From Bacteroidales bacterium WCE2004 (GTDB lineage: Bacteria; Bacteroidota; Bacteroidia; Bacteroidales; UBA932): DNA of 64,000 bases. Every line of letters begins with the position of its first letter. The stretch's first letter is position 1. The stretch lies in the NCBI GenBank assembly GCA_900167895.1, contig FUZR01000001.1:764875-828874 (forward strand), given 5' to 3'. The position numbers were made by a program, and so were the translations under genes. Below the pieces are notes generated by a model that did no database searches, was not told the origin of the DNA, and saw only the letters and a list, made by a program, of their open reading frames with translations. This document shows, piece by piece, positions 46,414 through 53,951 of this stretch.

Positions 46414-46828
46414 ACGGACGGTGCCCAACGACATCCTCCTCGGGGAGGTGGCGGCCGTCCTGCAGGAAGGCCGGGAGGCGGTCATCCTGCCAACGGGCAA
46501 GAGCATGCTTCCCTTCATCCGGGAAGGCGTGGACCGCGTGGTCCTGCGGAAAAAGGACAGCTTTGAAATCGGAGACATCGTGCTGGCCCGTTTCGACGGG
46601 CGCTACCTCCTGCACCGCATCGTCGCCCTCGACGGCGACGCCGTGACCCTGATGGGCGACGGCAACCTGCGGGGGCAGGAAAAGGGCCGCACCGACGAGA
46701 TCGTCGGGACGGTCTCCGCGATCATCCGGCCGGACGGGCGGCGGCACGCGCCCGGGAAAGGACGCCTATGGCGGGCGCTGAAGCCCGTCCGGCGCTATTT
46801 GTTGGCTATTTATAGAAGATTGATATGA
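46406..46828 (+). CDS. S24/S26-family signal peptidase-like protein
   Basis: From the ATG at 46406 the product is 140 residues. PTGKSMLPFIREG contains the nucleophile Ser33; YLLHRIVALDGDAV supplies His70 and LMGDGN supplies Asp85. The Ser/His/Asp layout is that of the Sec11/SipW branch, not the Ser/Lys dyad of bacterial LepB. There is no clear N-terminal membrane anchor; the C-terminal 30 residues are basic and could lie on the membrane. It likely cleaves a peptide made or exported by this cassette. It overlaps pqqD by 4 bases. Confidence 0.78.
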   Translation: MDKRTVPNDILLGEVAAVLQEGREAVILPTGKSMLPFIREGVDRVVLRKKDSFEIGDIVLARFDGRYLLHRIVALDGDAVTLMGDGNLRGQEKGRTDEIVGTVSAIIRPDGRRHAPGKGRLWRALKPVRRYLLAIYRRLI

Positions 46829-47094
46829 AACTGCGTGAAGGACTCGTGCTGCGGCCGCTCGGCCAGCAGTATATTGTCACGGGGGACGACCTTTCTCCCG
46901 TCGATTTCAGCAAGGTGGTGTCGATGAACGCGACATCCGCCTATCTCTGGGACAAACTCGGCGGCCGGGATTTCTCGGCCCAGGACATGGCCGGACTGCT
47001 GACGGAGCGCTACGACGTGGACGCGAAGACGGCCCTGGCCGACGCCGAATCCCTCATCGCCGCCTGGCAGAAGGCCGGGCTGCTCGTAGACTAA
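46825..47094 (+). CDS. PqqD-family RiPP recognition element
   Basis: The 89-residue protein has the PqqD winged-helix layout: VVSMNATSAYLWDKLGG, then LLTERYDVDAKTALADAES and a final LIAAWQKAGLLVD. Stand-alone PqqD proteins bind leader peptides and present precursors to maturases. Its ATG overlaps the peptidase stop. Its presence is the strongest hint that the cassette handles a ribosomal peptide, although no precursor gene is visible nearby. Confidence 0.85.
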   Translation: MKLREGLVLRPLGQQYIVTGDDLSPVDFSKVVSMNATSAYLWDKLGGRDFSAQDMAGLLTERYDVDAKTALADAESLIAAWQKAGLLVD

Positions 47095-47109
47095 GATTCC
47101 TGCGGAGCG

Positions 47110-48744
47110 ATGATTCCCTTGCGGCAAGTCATACAGGGACTCCGGTCCATGGCCCGGCCCGTCCGGGGGCGGATGCTGTTGAGCGTGCTCATCGGCCTCG
47201 TCCGCATTGCCGCATCGCTTGGTTTCGTCTGGATCTGCAAGCGCCTCGTGGACATCGCCACGGGCGATCTGGACGCACCGCTCCCCCTGCACATCGGCAT
47301 CCTGCTGGGCGTCATGTTCCTGCAGCTGCTCTGTGCGATCGGAGCTTCCGCCTGGGAGAGCTTCAATATCGTGCGCACCGGCAACGACCTGCGCTACGGA
47401 ACTTTCGCGCAGGTGCTCCGCAGCACCTGGACCGGCAAGGAAGCCTATCATAGCGGCGACGCCGTCAACCGCCTCGAAGAGGACGTGCGCGTGGTCACGG
47501 ACCTGCTGTGCACCCGGATCCCGGAAGTGGTCATCACCGTCGTGCAGCTGGTCGCCGCGTCTGCCTATCTGCTGCTGATGGCGCCGAAACTGCTGTGGCT
47601 GCTGCTCGTGCTGATGGTCCTGGCCATCGTCGGCTCGCGGCTCTTCTTCCGCACGATGCGGCGCCTCACCGAACGCATCCGCAAGCAGGAGGCGGAGGTG
47701 CAGCAGCTGATGCAGGAGAACCTGCAGAAGCGGCTCGTCGTGCTGACCCTGATCGGCGCCGAGCGGGTGCTGACCCGCCTCGGGCTGCTCCAGAAGGATG
47801 TCCAGGGGCAGACGGTCACGCGCATCAGATACAACACCCTGGCCCGCGGCTTCATGATGTTCGGCTTCATGAGCGGCTATGCCGCCGCCTTCCTCTGGGG
47901 CGTGCTCGGCATCCGCAGCGGCCTGGTGACCTACGGCATGATGACTGCTTTCCTGCAGCTCGTCGGCCAGGTCCAGCGCCCGATCGCCGAGCTGGCGCGG
48001 CAGATTCCCGCCTTCATCCATGCCACCACCTCGGTGGAGCGGCTGATGGACCTCCGGACGCTCGAGCAGGAGGCTTCCGACGAAACGCCCGTGGTCCTGT
48101 CCGGCGCACCCGGCGTCCGCTGCACGGATGTCAGCTTCGCCTATCCGGACCGCGACGAGACCATCCTGGAGGGCTTCAGCTACGATTTCGCGCCCGGCAC
48201 GATGACGGTCATCATGGGTCCGACAGGCGCCGGCAAGAGCACGCTCAGCCGCCTGGTGCTCGGCTTGCTGAAGCCGACCGCCGGCAGCGTGTCGCTCTAC
48301 GGCGCCGAGGGCGAATTCCCGGCCGGCCCCGCCGTCCGCGGCAATTTCCTCTATGTCCCGCAGGGGAATTCCCTGCTCAGCGGCACCATCCGCGAGAATC
48401 TCCTCCTCGCGCGCGCAGACGCGTCTGAAGAGGACCTGCGCGAGGCGCTGCACACGGCGGTCGCCGAATTCGTCTACGACCTGCCCGAAGGGCTCGACAC
48501 GCCTTGCGGCGAGACCGGCAGCGGGCTCAGCGAGGGCCAGTGCCAGCGCATCGCCATCGCCCGCGCCCTGCTGCGCGAAGGCGGCATCCTGATCCTCGAC
48601 GAGGCCACGTCGGCGCTGGACGCCGAGACGGAAGAGACGTTGCTTGACCGGATCTATGCCCGTTATCACGGGACCCGCACCCTGCTTTTCATTTCTCACC
48701 GCGACGCTATTTCCGCACGCGCCGACAACACCCTGCGTATCTAG
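47110..48744 (+). CDS. ABC exporter (membrane and ATPase domains in one chain)
   Basis: The 544-residue protein has six membrane helices in the first 300 residues and an ATPase domain with Walker A MGPTGAGKST (about 369-378), signature GLSEGQCQRIAIARALL and Walker B GILILDEATSALD. No C39 peptidase domain is attached, which fits the separate S26-like peptidase next door. It should act as a homodimer. It begins 15 bases after pqqD and probably exports the cassette's product. Confidence 0.88.
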   Translation: MIPLRQVIQGLRSMARPVRGRMLLSVLIGLVRIAASLGFVWICKRLVDIATGDLDAPLPLHIGILLGVMFLQLLCAIGASAWESFNIVRTGNDLRYGTFAQVLRSTWTGKEAYHSGDAVNRLEEDVRVVTDLLCTRIPEVVITVVQLVAASAYLLLMAPKLLWLLLVLMVLAIVGSRLFFRTMRRLTERIRKQEAEVQQLMQENLQKRLVVLTLIGAERVLTRLGLLQKDVQGQTVTRIRYNTLARGFMMFGFMSGYAAAFLWGVLGIRSGLVTYGMMTAFLQLVGQVQRPIAELARQIPAFIHATTSVERLMDLRTLEQEASDETPVVLSGAPGVRCTDVSFAYPDRDETILEGFSYDFAPGTMTVIMGPTGAGKSTLSRLVLGLLKPTAGSVSLYGAEGEFPAGPAVRGNFLYVPQGNSLLSGTIRENLLLARADASEEDLREALHTAVAEFVYDLPEGLDTPCGETGSGLSEGQCQRIAIARALLREGGILILDEATSALDAETEETLLDRIYARYHGTRTLLFISHRDAISARADNTLRI

Positions 48745-48745
48745 G

Positions 48746-49183
48746 ATGGAGTGGCTGGAGAGTCTGGGGCTGTTGGGTCTGTTCCTGGGAAGCGTGCTGG
48801 CGGCGTCGATCGTGCCGTTCAGCTCCGACGTGCTCTACATCGCCATCCTGGCCACGACGGGGCAGGACCTGGGCTGTTTCCTGGCCGCCACGAGTGGCAG
48901 CTGGTTGGGCAGCATCATCACCTACCACCTCGGCTGGTTCGGCAAGTGGGAATGGATCGAGAAATGGTTCAAGATCACGCGCGAGAAGCTGGAACAGCAA
49001 CAGACGCGGGTCCGTAAATACGGCGTCTGGCTGGCGCTGTTCAGCTGGGTGCCGATCATCGGCGACATCACGGTCCTGGCCCTGGGATTCTACAGGGTTC
49101 CCCGCGGAATCTCCTTCCTGATGCTGCTCATCGGCAAGGCCATCCGCTACCTCTTCTGGAACGTGGTGGTGGGACTTTTCTAG
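48746..49183 (+). CDS. DedA/YqaA-family membrane protein
   Basis: From the ATG at 48746 the product is 145 residues with about four hydrophobic segments and LGSVLAASIVPFSSDVLY, then GSWLGSIITYHLGWFGKW and the DedA-like WVPIIGDITVLALGFYRVP. The family is linked to lipid or undecaprenyl-phosphate handling in membranes. It begins one base after the ABC gene and ends in a CTAG shared with the convergent DUF456 gene. Its function in this cassette is doubtful. Confidence 0.82.
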   Translation: MEWLESLGLLGLFLGSVLAASIVPFSSDVLYIAILATTGQDLGCFLAATSGSWLGSIITYHLGWFGKWEWIEKWFKITREKLEQQQTRVRKYGVWLALFSWVPIIGDITVLALGFYRVPRGISFLMLLIGKAIRYLFWNVVVGLF

Positions 49184-49671
49184 ATATAGACGATGATATA
49201 ATAGAGCATCGCCGCCGACACGACGAGCTTCATCCCCGTGCCCGAAAGGAAGCCGAGGAAGGCGCCGAGCGACGCCTTGAGCGACGGGCCGACGTCCTTG
49301 CCGGCAAGCAGCAGCTCAGCGAGGAACGCGCCGACCAGCGAGGTGACGATCATGCCGCCCGGCAGCGGGAGGATGAGGCCCGCGAACAGGCCGATGACGG
49401 CCCCCCATGAAGCATACTTGCTGCCGCCCGTGATCTTTGTGAACCAGGCGGGGACGACGTAGTCCAGCACCGTCACCACGATGGTGACGGCCAGCAGGAC
49501 GAACAGGAGCGTCTGCGACAGCGGTTCGCCCTGTCCGTTGGTGCCGCCGAAGAAATACATCAGCAGGATGCCGATCCAGCTGAGCGGCGGGCCGGGCAGG
49601 CCCGGCATTATGCTGCCGATGATCCCCAGGATTCCGAGGATGACGGCCAGGATGATCATGAAGGTATTCAT
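49180..49671 (-). CDS. DUF456 membrane protein
   Basis: The 163-residue protein is highly hydrophobic with Gly-rich motifs such as GIIGSIMPGLPGPPLSWIG and IGLFAGLILPLPGG, matching DUF456. Function unknown. It begins 13 bases after the outer-membrane barrel gene and shares a 4-base CTAG end with the gene on the other strand. Confidence 0.82.
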   Translation of the reverse strand: MNTFMIILAVILGILGIIGSIMPGLPGPPLSWIGILLMYFFGGTNGQGEPLSQTLLFVLLAVTIVVTVLDYVVPAWFTKITGGSKYASWGAVIGLFAGLILPLPGGMIVTSLVGAFLAELLLAGKDVGPSLKASLGAFLGFLSGTGMKLVVSAAMLYYIIVYI

Positions 49672-49684
49672 CGGCAGGAAAAGA

Positions 49685-50293
49685 TCAGAACAGCAGGCCC
49701 AGACCTACCGACAGCGTATTGTTGTGCATCTCCTGCTCCGGGATCAGCCGGCTGAAACCCAGGGCGTAGGAGGCCCGGAGCTGGACGGCCTCGGCGACCG
49801 TAAAGGCCATGCCGAAACCCCACTGGAGGTTGACCCGCGTCAGCTGATGCATCGGATCGTCAAGGTCGTTGTTCGTCACGAACTTCCCCTTCTCGTAGAG
49901 GTTGCCGAACAGGCCGACGTTGACGACGGGTCCGGTGAAGAAGGCCCCCGTGGCGCCACTGGAGAGGGTGAACGTGTACTTGACGTCCATCGGGACGGAC
50001 AGGTAGTGCATCTTGATGAACTTGGGCCTGGCGTCGGCGTCATTGCGGCCGGACTGATAGCAGAACAGCAGCCCCGGCTCGAAGGTGAGGCCGGCCAGGG
50101 CGGAGAAATAGAACTCGTGCCGGAAGCCGGCATAGAATCCGTTCAGGACTTTCGCGCGCAGGAAGGACGAGCAGTCCTGGCCATGGAAGGCGTTCGTCGA
50201 ATAGCCGACGCTGACATTCCAGTCCTGTTGGGCGTATGCGGAGACCCCGCCCAGCAGGGCGGCGGCCAGAAGGAGAATCTTGATCTTTTTCAT
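49685..50293 (-). CDS. PorT-like outer-membrane beta-barrel protein
   Basis: From the Met at 50293 the product is 202 residues with signal peptide MKKIKILLLAAALLGGVSAY, a strand-rich body, and C-terminal LSVGLGLLF ending in Phe. It resembles the outer-membrane beta-barrel domain of PorT-like proteins. The frame is open to 50371 but the added part lacks a signal and covers the promoter. Function unknown. Confidence 0.75.
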   Translation of the reverse strand: MKKIKILLLAAALLGGVSAYAQQDWNVSVGYSTNAFHGQDCSSFLRAKVLNGFYAGFRHEFYFSALAGLTFEPGLLFCYQSGRNDADARPKFIKMHYLSVPMDVKYTFTLSSGATGAFFTGPVVNVGLFGNLYEKGKFVTNNDLDDPMHQLTRVNLQWGFGMAFTVAEAVQLRASYALGFSRLIPEQEMHNNTLSVGLGLLF

Positions 50294-50317
50294 GTTTGCG
50301 AGAGTTGGTTCTATCCA

Positions 50318-50325
50318 CAAAAATA
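50318..50325 (-). promoter_or_regulatory. -7 promoter box (TATTTTTG) of the barrel-DUF456 unit
   Basis: It fits TAnnTTTG on the minus strand, 24 bases before the start at 50293. It is divergent from the mutY box 12 bases away. Confidence 0.5.
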
Positions 50326-50336
50326 CGAAAAAAATG

Positions 50337-50344
50337 TATTTTTG
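50337..50344 (+). promoter_or_regulatory. -7 promoter box (TATTTTTG) of mutY
   Basis: It fits TAnnTTTG and ends only 4 bases before the ATG at 50349, so the transcript should be leaderless or start inside the codon. Confidence 0.5.
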
Positions 50345-50348
50345 TGCC

Positions 50349-51410
50349 ATGTCCCCTTTTTCCGAGACCATCCTGTCCTGGTATGCCGCCTATGGGCGCG
50401 ACCTGCCCTGGCGCCGTACCGCGGACCCTTACGCCATCTGGCTGAGCGAGATCATCCTCCAGCAGACGCGCATCGCGCAGGGGCAGGCGTATTGGGAGCG
50501 GTTCATGGAGCGGTTCCCCACCGTGGAGGCGCTGGCCGGCGCCAGCGAGGACGAGGTCCTGCGGCTCTGGCAGGGCCTCGGCTACTACAGCCGGGCGCGC
50601 AACCTGCACGCCGCGGCGCGGCAGGTCGCGGCGCTGGGGCATTTCCCGGACACGCTGGACGGGATCAAGGCCCTCAAGGGCGTCGGCGACTACACCGCCG
50701 CGGCCATCGGCTCGATTGCCTTCGGCCTCCCCGCCGCCGTCGTGGACGGCAACGTCTACCGGGTGCTGGCGCGCCACTACGGCATCGCCACGCCCGTCGG
50801 CTCCACTGCCGCGAAGAAGGAGTTCAGCGCGCTCGCGCAGTCGCTCCTGCCCGCCGACCGGCCGGGGGACTTCAACCAGGGAATGATGGATTTCGGCGCG
50901 CTGCAGTGCACGCCCGCCGCGCCCCTCTGCCCGCTGTGCCCGCTGGCCGGCAGCTGTGCGGCGCTCGCCACGGGCGCCGTGGACCGGCTGCCCGTCAAGG
51001 AGAAGGGCGCGGCCGTACAGGAGCGCCGCTTCGACTACGTCTATGTGCGCTTCCGTGGCCGCACCGCCATCCGCCGCCGCGGCCCCGGCGACATCTGGGC
51101 TGGCCTTTACGAGCCGTTGGTCTGCGACCAGCGGCTCGACGGCGTTGCCTATGACGGGGGAAGAATCCCCCGAAACCCCCTCGGTCGCTTCGCTCCAACT
51201 GCCTCCGACCAGCTACCGAAAGATGCCATGCTCCTGAAATCAGGGGTAAAGCACCAGCTCACCCACCGCACCCTGCTGGTGGATTTCTACCTGTGGGAAC
51301 CGGCCGGAGAACCCACCCTCCCCGACGGCTACATCTGGATCGACGAAGCGGAGCTCGACCGCTACGCCAAGCCCCGCCTCTTCGAACTTCTGCTGGAATC
51401 GCTGCCCTAG
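50349..51410 (+). CDS. mutY: A/G-specific adenine glycosylase MutY
   Basis: The 353-residue protein has WLSEIILQQTR with catalytic Glu34, the helix-hairpin-helix LKGVGDYTAAAIGSIAFG, catalytic Asp in VVDGNVYRVLAR, and the [4Fe-4S] loop Cys-x6-Cys-x2-Cys-x5-Cys in CTPAAPLCPLCPLAGSC. The C-terminal Nudix-like domain recognises 8-oxoG. Around residues 275-296 a segment with GRIPRNPLGRFAPTAS looks inserted and is encoded by a palindrome-containing element. The stop shares CTAG with the convergent lolD-like gene. Confidence 0.95.
   Translation: MSPFSETILSWYAAYGRDLPWRRTADPYAIWLSEIILQQTRIAQGQAYWERFMERFPTVEALAGASEDEVLRLWQGLGYYSRARNLHAAARQVAALGHFPDTLDGIKALKGVGDYTAAAIGSIAFGLPAAVVDGNVYRVLARHYGIATPVGSTAAKKEFSALAQSLLPADRPGDFNQGMMDFGALQCTPAAPLCPLCPLAGSCAALATGAVDRLPVKEKGAAVQERRFDYVYVRFRGRTAIRRRGPGDIWAGLYEPLVCDQRLDGVAYDGGRIPRNPLGRFAPTASDQLPKDAMLLKSGVKHQLTHRTLLVDFYLWEPAGEPTLPDGYIWIDEAELDRYAKPRLFELLLESLP
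51156..51220. repeat. Candidate short repeat inserted in frame in mutY
   Basis: The stretch opens with a GGGGG/CCCCC hairpin (51156-51171), followed by CGAAACCCCCTCGGTCGCTT, and is translated as the odd GRIPRNPLGRFAPTAS segment. Its base pattern differs from the rest of mutY. Only one copy is in this window, so repeat status is inferred. Confidence 0.4.
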
Positions 51411-52060
51411 ATAAAGCGGCCGTCCTTCATGGTGAGGGTGCGGTCGCAGAGGGCGGCGAGCTCGGGATCGTGGGTCACGATCACGATGGTCTGCCCGAGG
51501 CGGTCGCGCAGGTCGAACAGCAGCTTGTGGATCTCCTGCTTGGTAGCGGAATCGAGGTTGCCGGTGGGCTCGTCGGCGAAGAGCACGGCCGGGTCGTTGA
51601 CCAGGGCCCGGGCGATGGCGACGCGCTGCTGCTCGCCGCCCGACAGCTCGGCCGGCTTGTGGTCCAGCCGGGCCTGGAGGCCGACCTCTCCGAGCAGGCG
51701 GACGGCCTTCCGGCGCGCCTCCTTCATCTGCACGCCCGCGATGAGCGCGGGAATGAGGACGTTCTCCTCGGCCGTGAACTCCGGCAGCAGGTGGTGCGCC
51801 TGGAAGACGAAGCCGATGCGGCGCCCGCGGAACGCGGCCAGCGCATCGCCCTGCAGCCGCAGGACGTCGCACCCGTCCACCAGCAGGCTCCCGCCGTCCG
51901 GACGGGACAGCGTGCCGAGGATCTGCAGCAGGGTGGACTTGCCGGCGCCGGAAGCGCCCATGATGGACACGATTTCGTGCGCTTCCGCACTGAAATCGAT
52001 GCCTTTCAGGACCTCCAGGGTCCCGAAACGCTTATGGATGTCGCGGGCTTCGATGATCAT
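51407..52060 (-). CDS. ABC transporter ATP-binding protein, LolD-like
   Basis: The 217-residue ATPase has Walker A GASGAGKSTLL, signature LSGGEQQRVAIARAL, Walker B AVLFADEPTGNLD and the FQAHHLLPEF segment typical of LolD/MacB-type subunits. Its membrane partner is not adjacent, so it must pair with a permease encoded elsewhere. Lipoprotein release is the best guess. It ends in CTAG shared with mutY. Confidence 0.88.
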   Translation of the reverse strand: MIIEARDIHKRFGTLEVLKGIDFSAEAHEIVSIMGASGAGKSTLLQILGTLSRPDGGSLLVDGCDVLRLQGDALAAFRGRRIGFVFQAHHLLPEFTAEENVLIPALIAGVQMKEARRKAVRLLGEVGLQARLDHKPAELSGGEQQRVAIARALVNDPAVLFADEPTGNLDSATKQEIHKLLFDLRDRLGQTIVIVTHDPELAALCDRTLTMKDGRFI

Positions 52061-52084
52061 GATTCAAAGGTAGCAATAATTTGT

Positions 52085-52092
52085 TAACTTTG
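52085..52092 (+). promoter_or_regulatory. -7 promoter box (TAACTTTG) of tRNA-Pro
   Basis: An exact TAnnTTTG match 11 bases before the mature tRNA 5' end. Confidence 0.6.
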
Positions 52093-52103
52093 CGTCCCGC
52101 AGA

Positions 52104-52177
<74 letters not shown>

Positions 52178-52178
52178 C

Positions 52179-52213
52179 AAAAAAAAAGACAGGCACTCCG
52201 CCTGTCTTTTTCT
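52179..52213. terminator. Bidirectional terminator between tRNA-Pro and mdh
   Basis: GACAGGC (52188-52194) pairs with GCCTGTC (52200-52206) around ACTCC, with an A-run before and a T-run after, so it can end both the tRNA and the convergent mdh transcript. It is the only terminator at a convergent junction in the window. Confidence 0.85.
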
Positions 52214-52229
52214 TTCGGGGCAACGCGAC

Positions 52230-53216
52230 CTAAAGGTTCGGGTTGCACTTGGACCACTCGGACACCGGCGGGATGATGCCGAGGTCGATGATCTCGTCAC
52301 GCATCTTGCAGAGGTGCTCGTAGGAAGCCTGCAGGTCGGCCATCTCGGCGGCGGTGCCGGCGGGATCGGTGAAGTGGACACCCGTGGCGTCGATCACAGA
52401 CGGCATGGCCATCATTACGTTCTGGTAGCTGGCGTTGTTGACGTAGCAGCCGGCAGGCCAGGTGAACTTGTCGCCGCCCATCGCGGCCTCGATCATCTTG
52501 ACGGCGTTGTAGGCCGGGCTCTGGAAGGAGCTGCGGCCACGGAGCTTGATGATGTTGGAACCGCCCTGGATGGTGTCGTGCTTGATCTCGGCCCAGCGCT
52601 CCTCGGAGAGAGCCTTCTCGGCGAGCGGGGTGCCGTCGATCATGGCCTTGGAGGCGAAAACGGCCATCGCTTCGCCGTGGCCGCCATAGGTGTAGGCGCC
52701 CGTCACCTTGCACTGCTGCACGCCGAACTCGTTGGCCAGCGCCTCCTGGAGGCGGGTGGAGTCGAGGGCGGCGAGGGTGGTCACGCACTCGGGCTTGACG
52801 CCGGAGTGGAGCAGGACCACGAGACCGGTCAGGTCGGCCGGGTTGAAGATCACGACGATGTGCTTGACATCGGGGCAATATTGCTTGACGTTCTTGCCGA
52901 AATCTTCGGCAATCTGGCAGTTGCCTTTCAGCAGGTCCTCACGGGTCATGCCCTCCTTGCGGGGAGCGCCACCGGAAGAGATGATGTACTTGGCGTCCTT
53001 GAATGCGACGGCGGGATCGGTCGTCCAGGTGATGTTGGCACCTTCGAAAGCGCAGTGCGCCATCTCGGCGACAACGCCACGCAGACCGGGCTCGTACACA
53101 TCATACAGGCACACGTTGGGGGTGAGACCCAGCATCAACGCGGTCTGGGCCATGTTGGAGCCGATCATACCTGCGGCACCGACAATGACCAATTTCTCGT
53201 TAGTTAGATATTTCAT
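52230..53216 (-). CDS. mdh: Malate dehydrogenase
   Basis: From the Met at 53216 the product is 328 residues (MKYLTNEKLVIVGAAGMIGS) with the NAD-binding GAAGMIG, substrate-binding GGAPRKEGMTREDLL with catalytic-loop Arg, FNPADLTGLVVL and the catalytic His in YTYGGHGEAM. It interconverts malate and oxaloacetate. A single-gene unit with a -7 box and a terminator. Confidence 0.95.
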   Translation of the reverse strand: MKYLTNEKLVIVGAAGMIGSNMAQTALMLGLTPNVCLYDVYEPGLRGVVAEMAHCAFEGANITWTTDPAVAFKDAKYIISSGGAPRKEGMTREDLLKGNCQIAEDFGKNVKQYCPDVKHIVVIFNPADLTGLVVLLHSGVKPECVTTLAALDSTRLQEALANEFGVQQCKVTGAYTYGGHGEAMAVFASKAMIDGTPLAEKALSEERWAEIKHDTIQGGSNIIKLRGRSSFQSPAYNAVKMIEAAMGGDKFTWPAGCYVNNASYQNVMMAMPSVIDATGVHFTDPAGTAAEMADLQASYEHLCKMRDEIIDLGIIPPVSEWSKCNPNL

Positions 53217-53255
53217 ATTGGACAGTAAAAATTGACGTCTTTCACAAAAAACACG

Positions 53256-53263
53256 CAAATATA
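53256..53263 (-). promoter_or_regulatory. -7 promoter box (TATATTTG) of mdh
   Basis: An exact TAnnTTTG on the minus strand, 39 bases before the mdh start, divergent from the next box. Confidence 0.55.
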
Positions 53264-53274
53264 CAAAAAATCAT

Positions 53275-53282
53275 TATCTTTG
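53275..53282 (+). promoter_or_regulatory. -7 promoter box (TATCTTTG) of the phosphopantetheinyl transferase gene
   Basis: An exact TAnnTTTG match 18 bases before the ATG at 53301. Confidence 0.55.
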
Positions 53283-53300
53283 CGATGTTATAAACTATTT

Positions 53301-53951
53301 ATGGCCCTATATCTTATCAAAGATCTGGACGATGACTACCACTCGCGGGTGGGGGTCTGGCAGATTACAGAAACTGAAGAAGAACTCCGTGAGCTCTCTT
53401 CCGTTCCCTCCGACGAAATGGAGGAAATTTCCTACATCAAGAGTGAATCTCTGCGCAAGCAGAAGCTGGCCGTCCGCTGTTTGCTGGACGCGCTTTTCGA
53501 GGAGAAGGTGTACCTGAGCCACCACGACAACGGCAAGCCGTACATCGAGAACTCCGCCATCAATATCAGCATCACGCACACCAACCGCTACGTCGCCGTC
53601 ATCCTCAACCCGACCGAGGACGTCGGCATCGATTGCGAATCGCTCGACCGCGATTTCTCGGCCGTCAAGAAGAAGGCGCTTTCAGAGGACGAGATCGAGG
53701 AAGTGGAAGAGATCGACGAGGAGCAGCGCAACGAGCAGCTCGCGATCTACTGGTGCGCCAAGGAAGCTGTCTACAAGATGATGTCCCAGTACAAGGTGGA
53801 CTTCGCCGAGCAGATCGAGATCGAAGATTTCCAGATGCGCGGCGAGGGCGAACTCGAGGCCACCTTCACGGACAAGGACGGGTTCGAGCAGGAGCTGGAG
53901 CTCCAGTACATCGTCTTCGACCGTCACGTCCTCGTCTGGGTCACCAGCTAG
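53301..53951 (+). CDS. 4'-phosphopantetheinyl transferase superfamily protein
   Basis: From the ATG at 53301 the product is 216 residues. NISITHTNRYVAVIL, VGIDCESLDRDF and YWCAKEAVYKM carry the Asp/Glu and Lys motifs (GIDxE and WxxKEAxxK) of Sfp/AcpT-type enzymes, which load coenzyme A's pantetheine arm on carrier proteins. It is likely the carrier-protein activator of fatty acid synthesis here. The stop shares CTAG with the EnvC-like gene. Confidence 0.9.
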   Translation: MALYLIKDLDDDYHSRVGVWQITETEEELRELSSVPSDEMEEISYIKSESLRKQKLAVRCLLDALFEEKVYLSHHDNGKPYIENSAINISITHTNRYVAVILNPTEDVGIDCESLDRDFSAVKKKALSEDEIEEVEEIDEEQRNEQLAIYWCAKEAVYKMMSQYKVDFAEQIEIEDFQMRGEGELEATFTDKDGFEQELELQYIVFDRHVLVWVTS

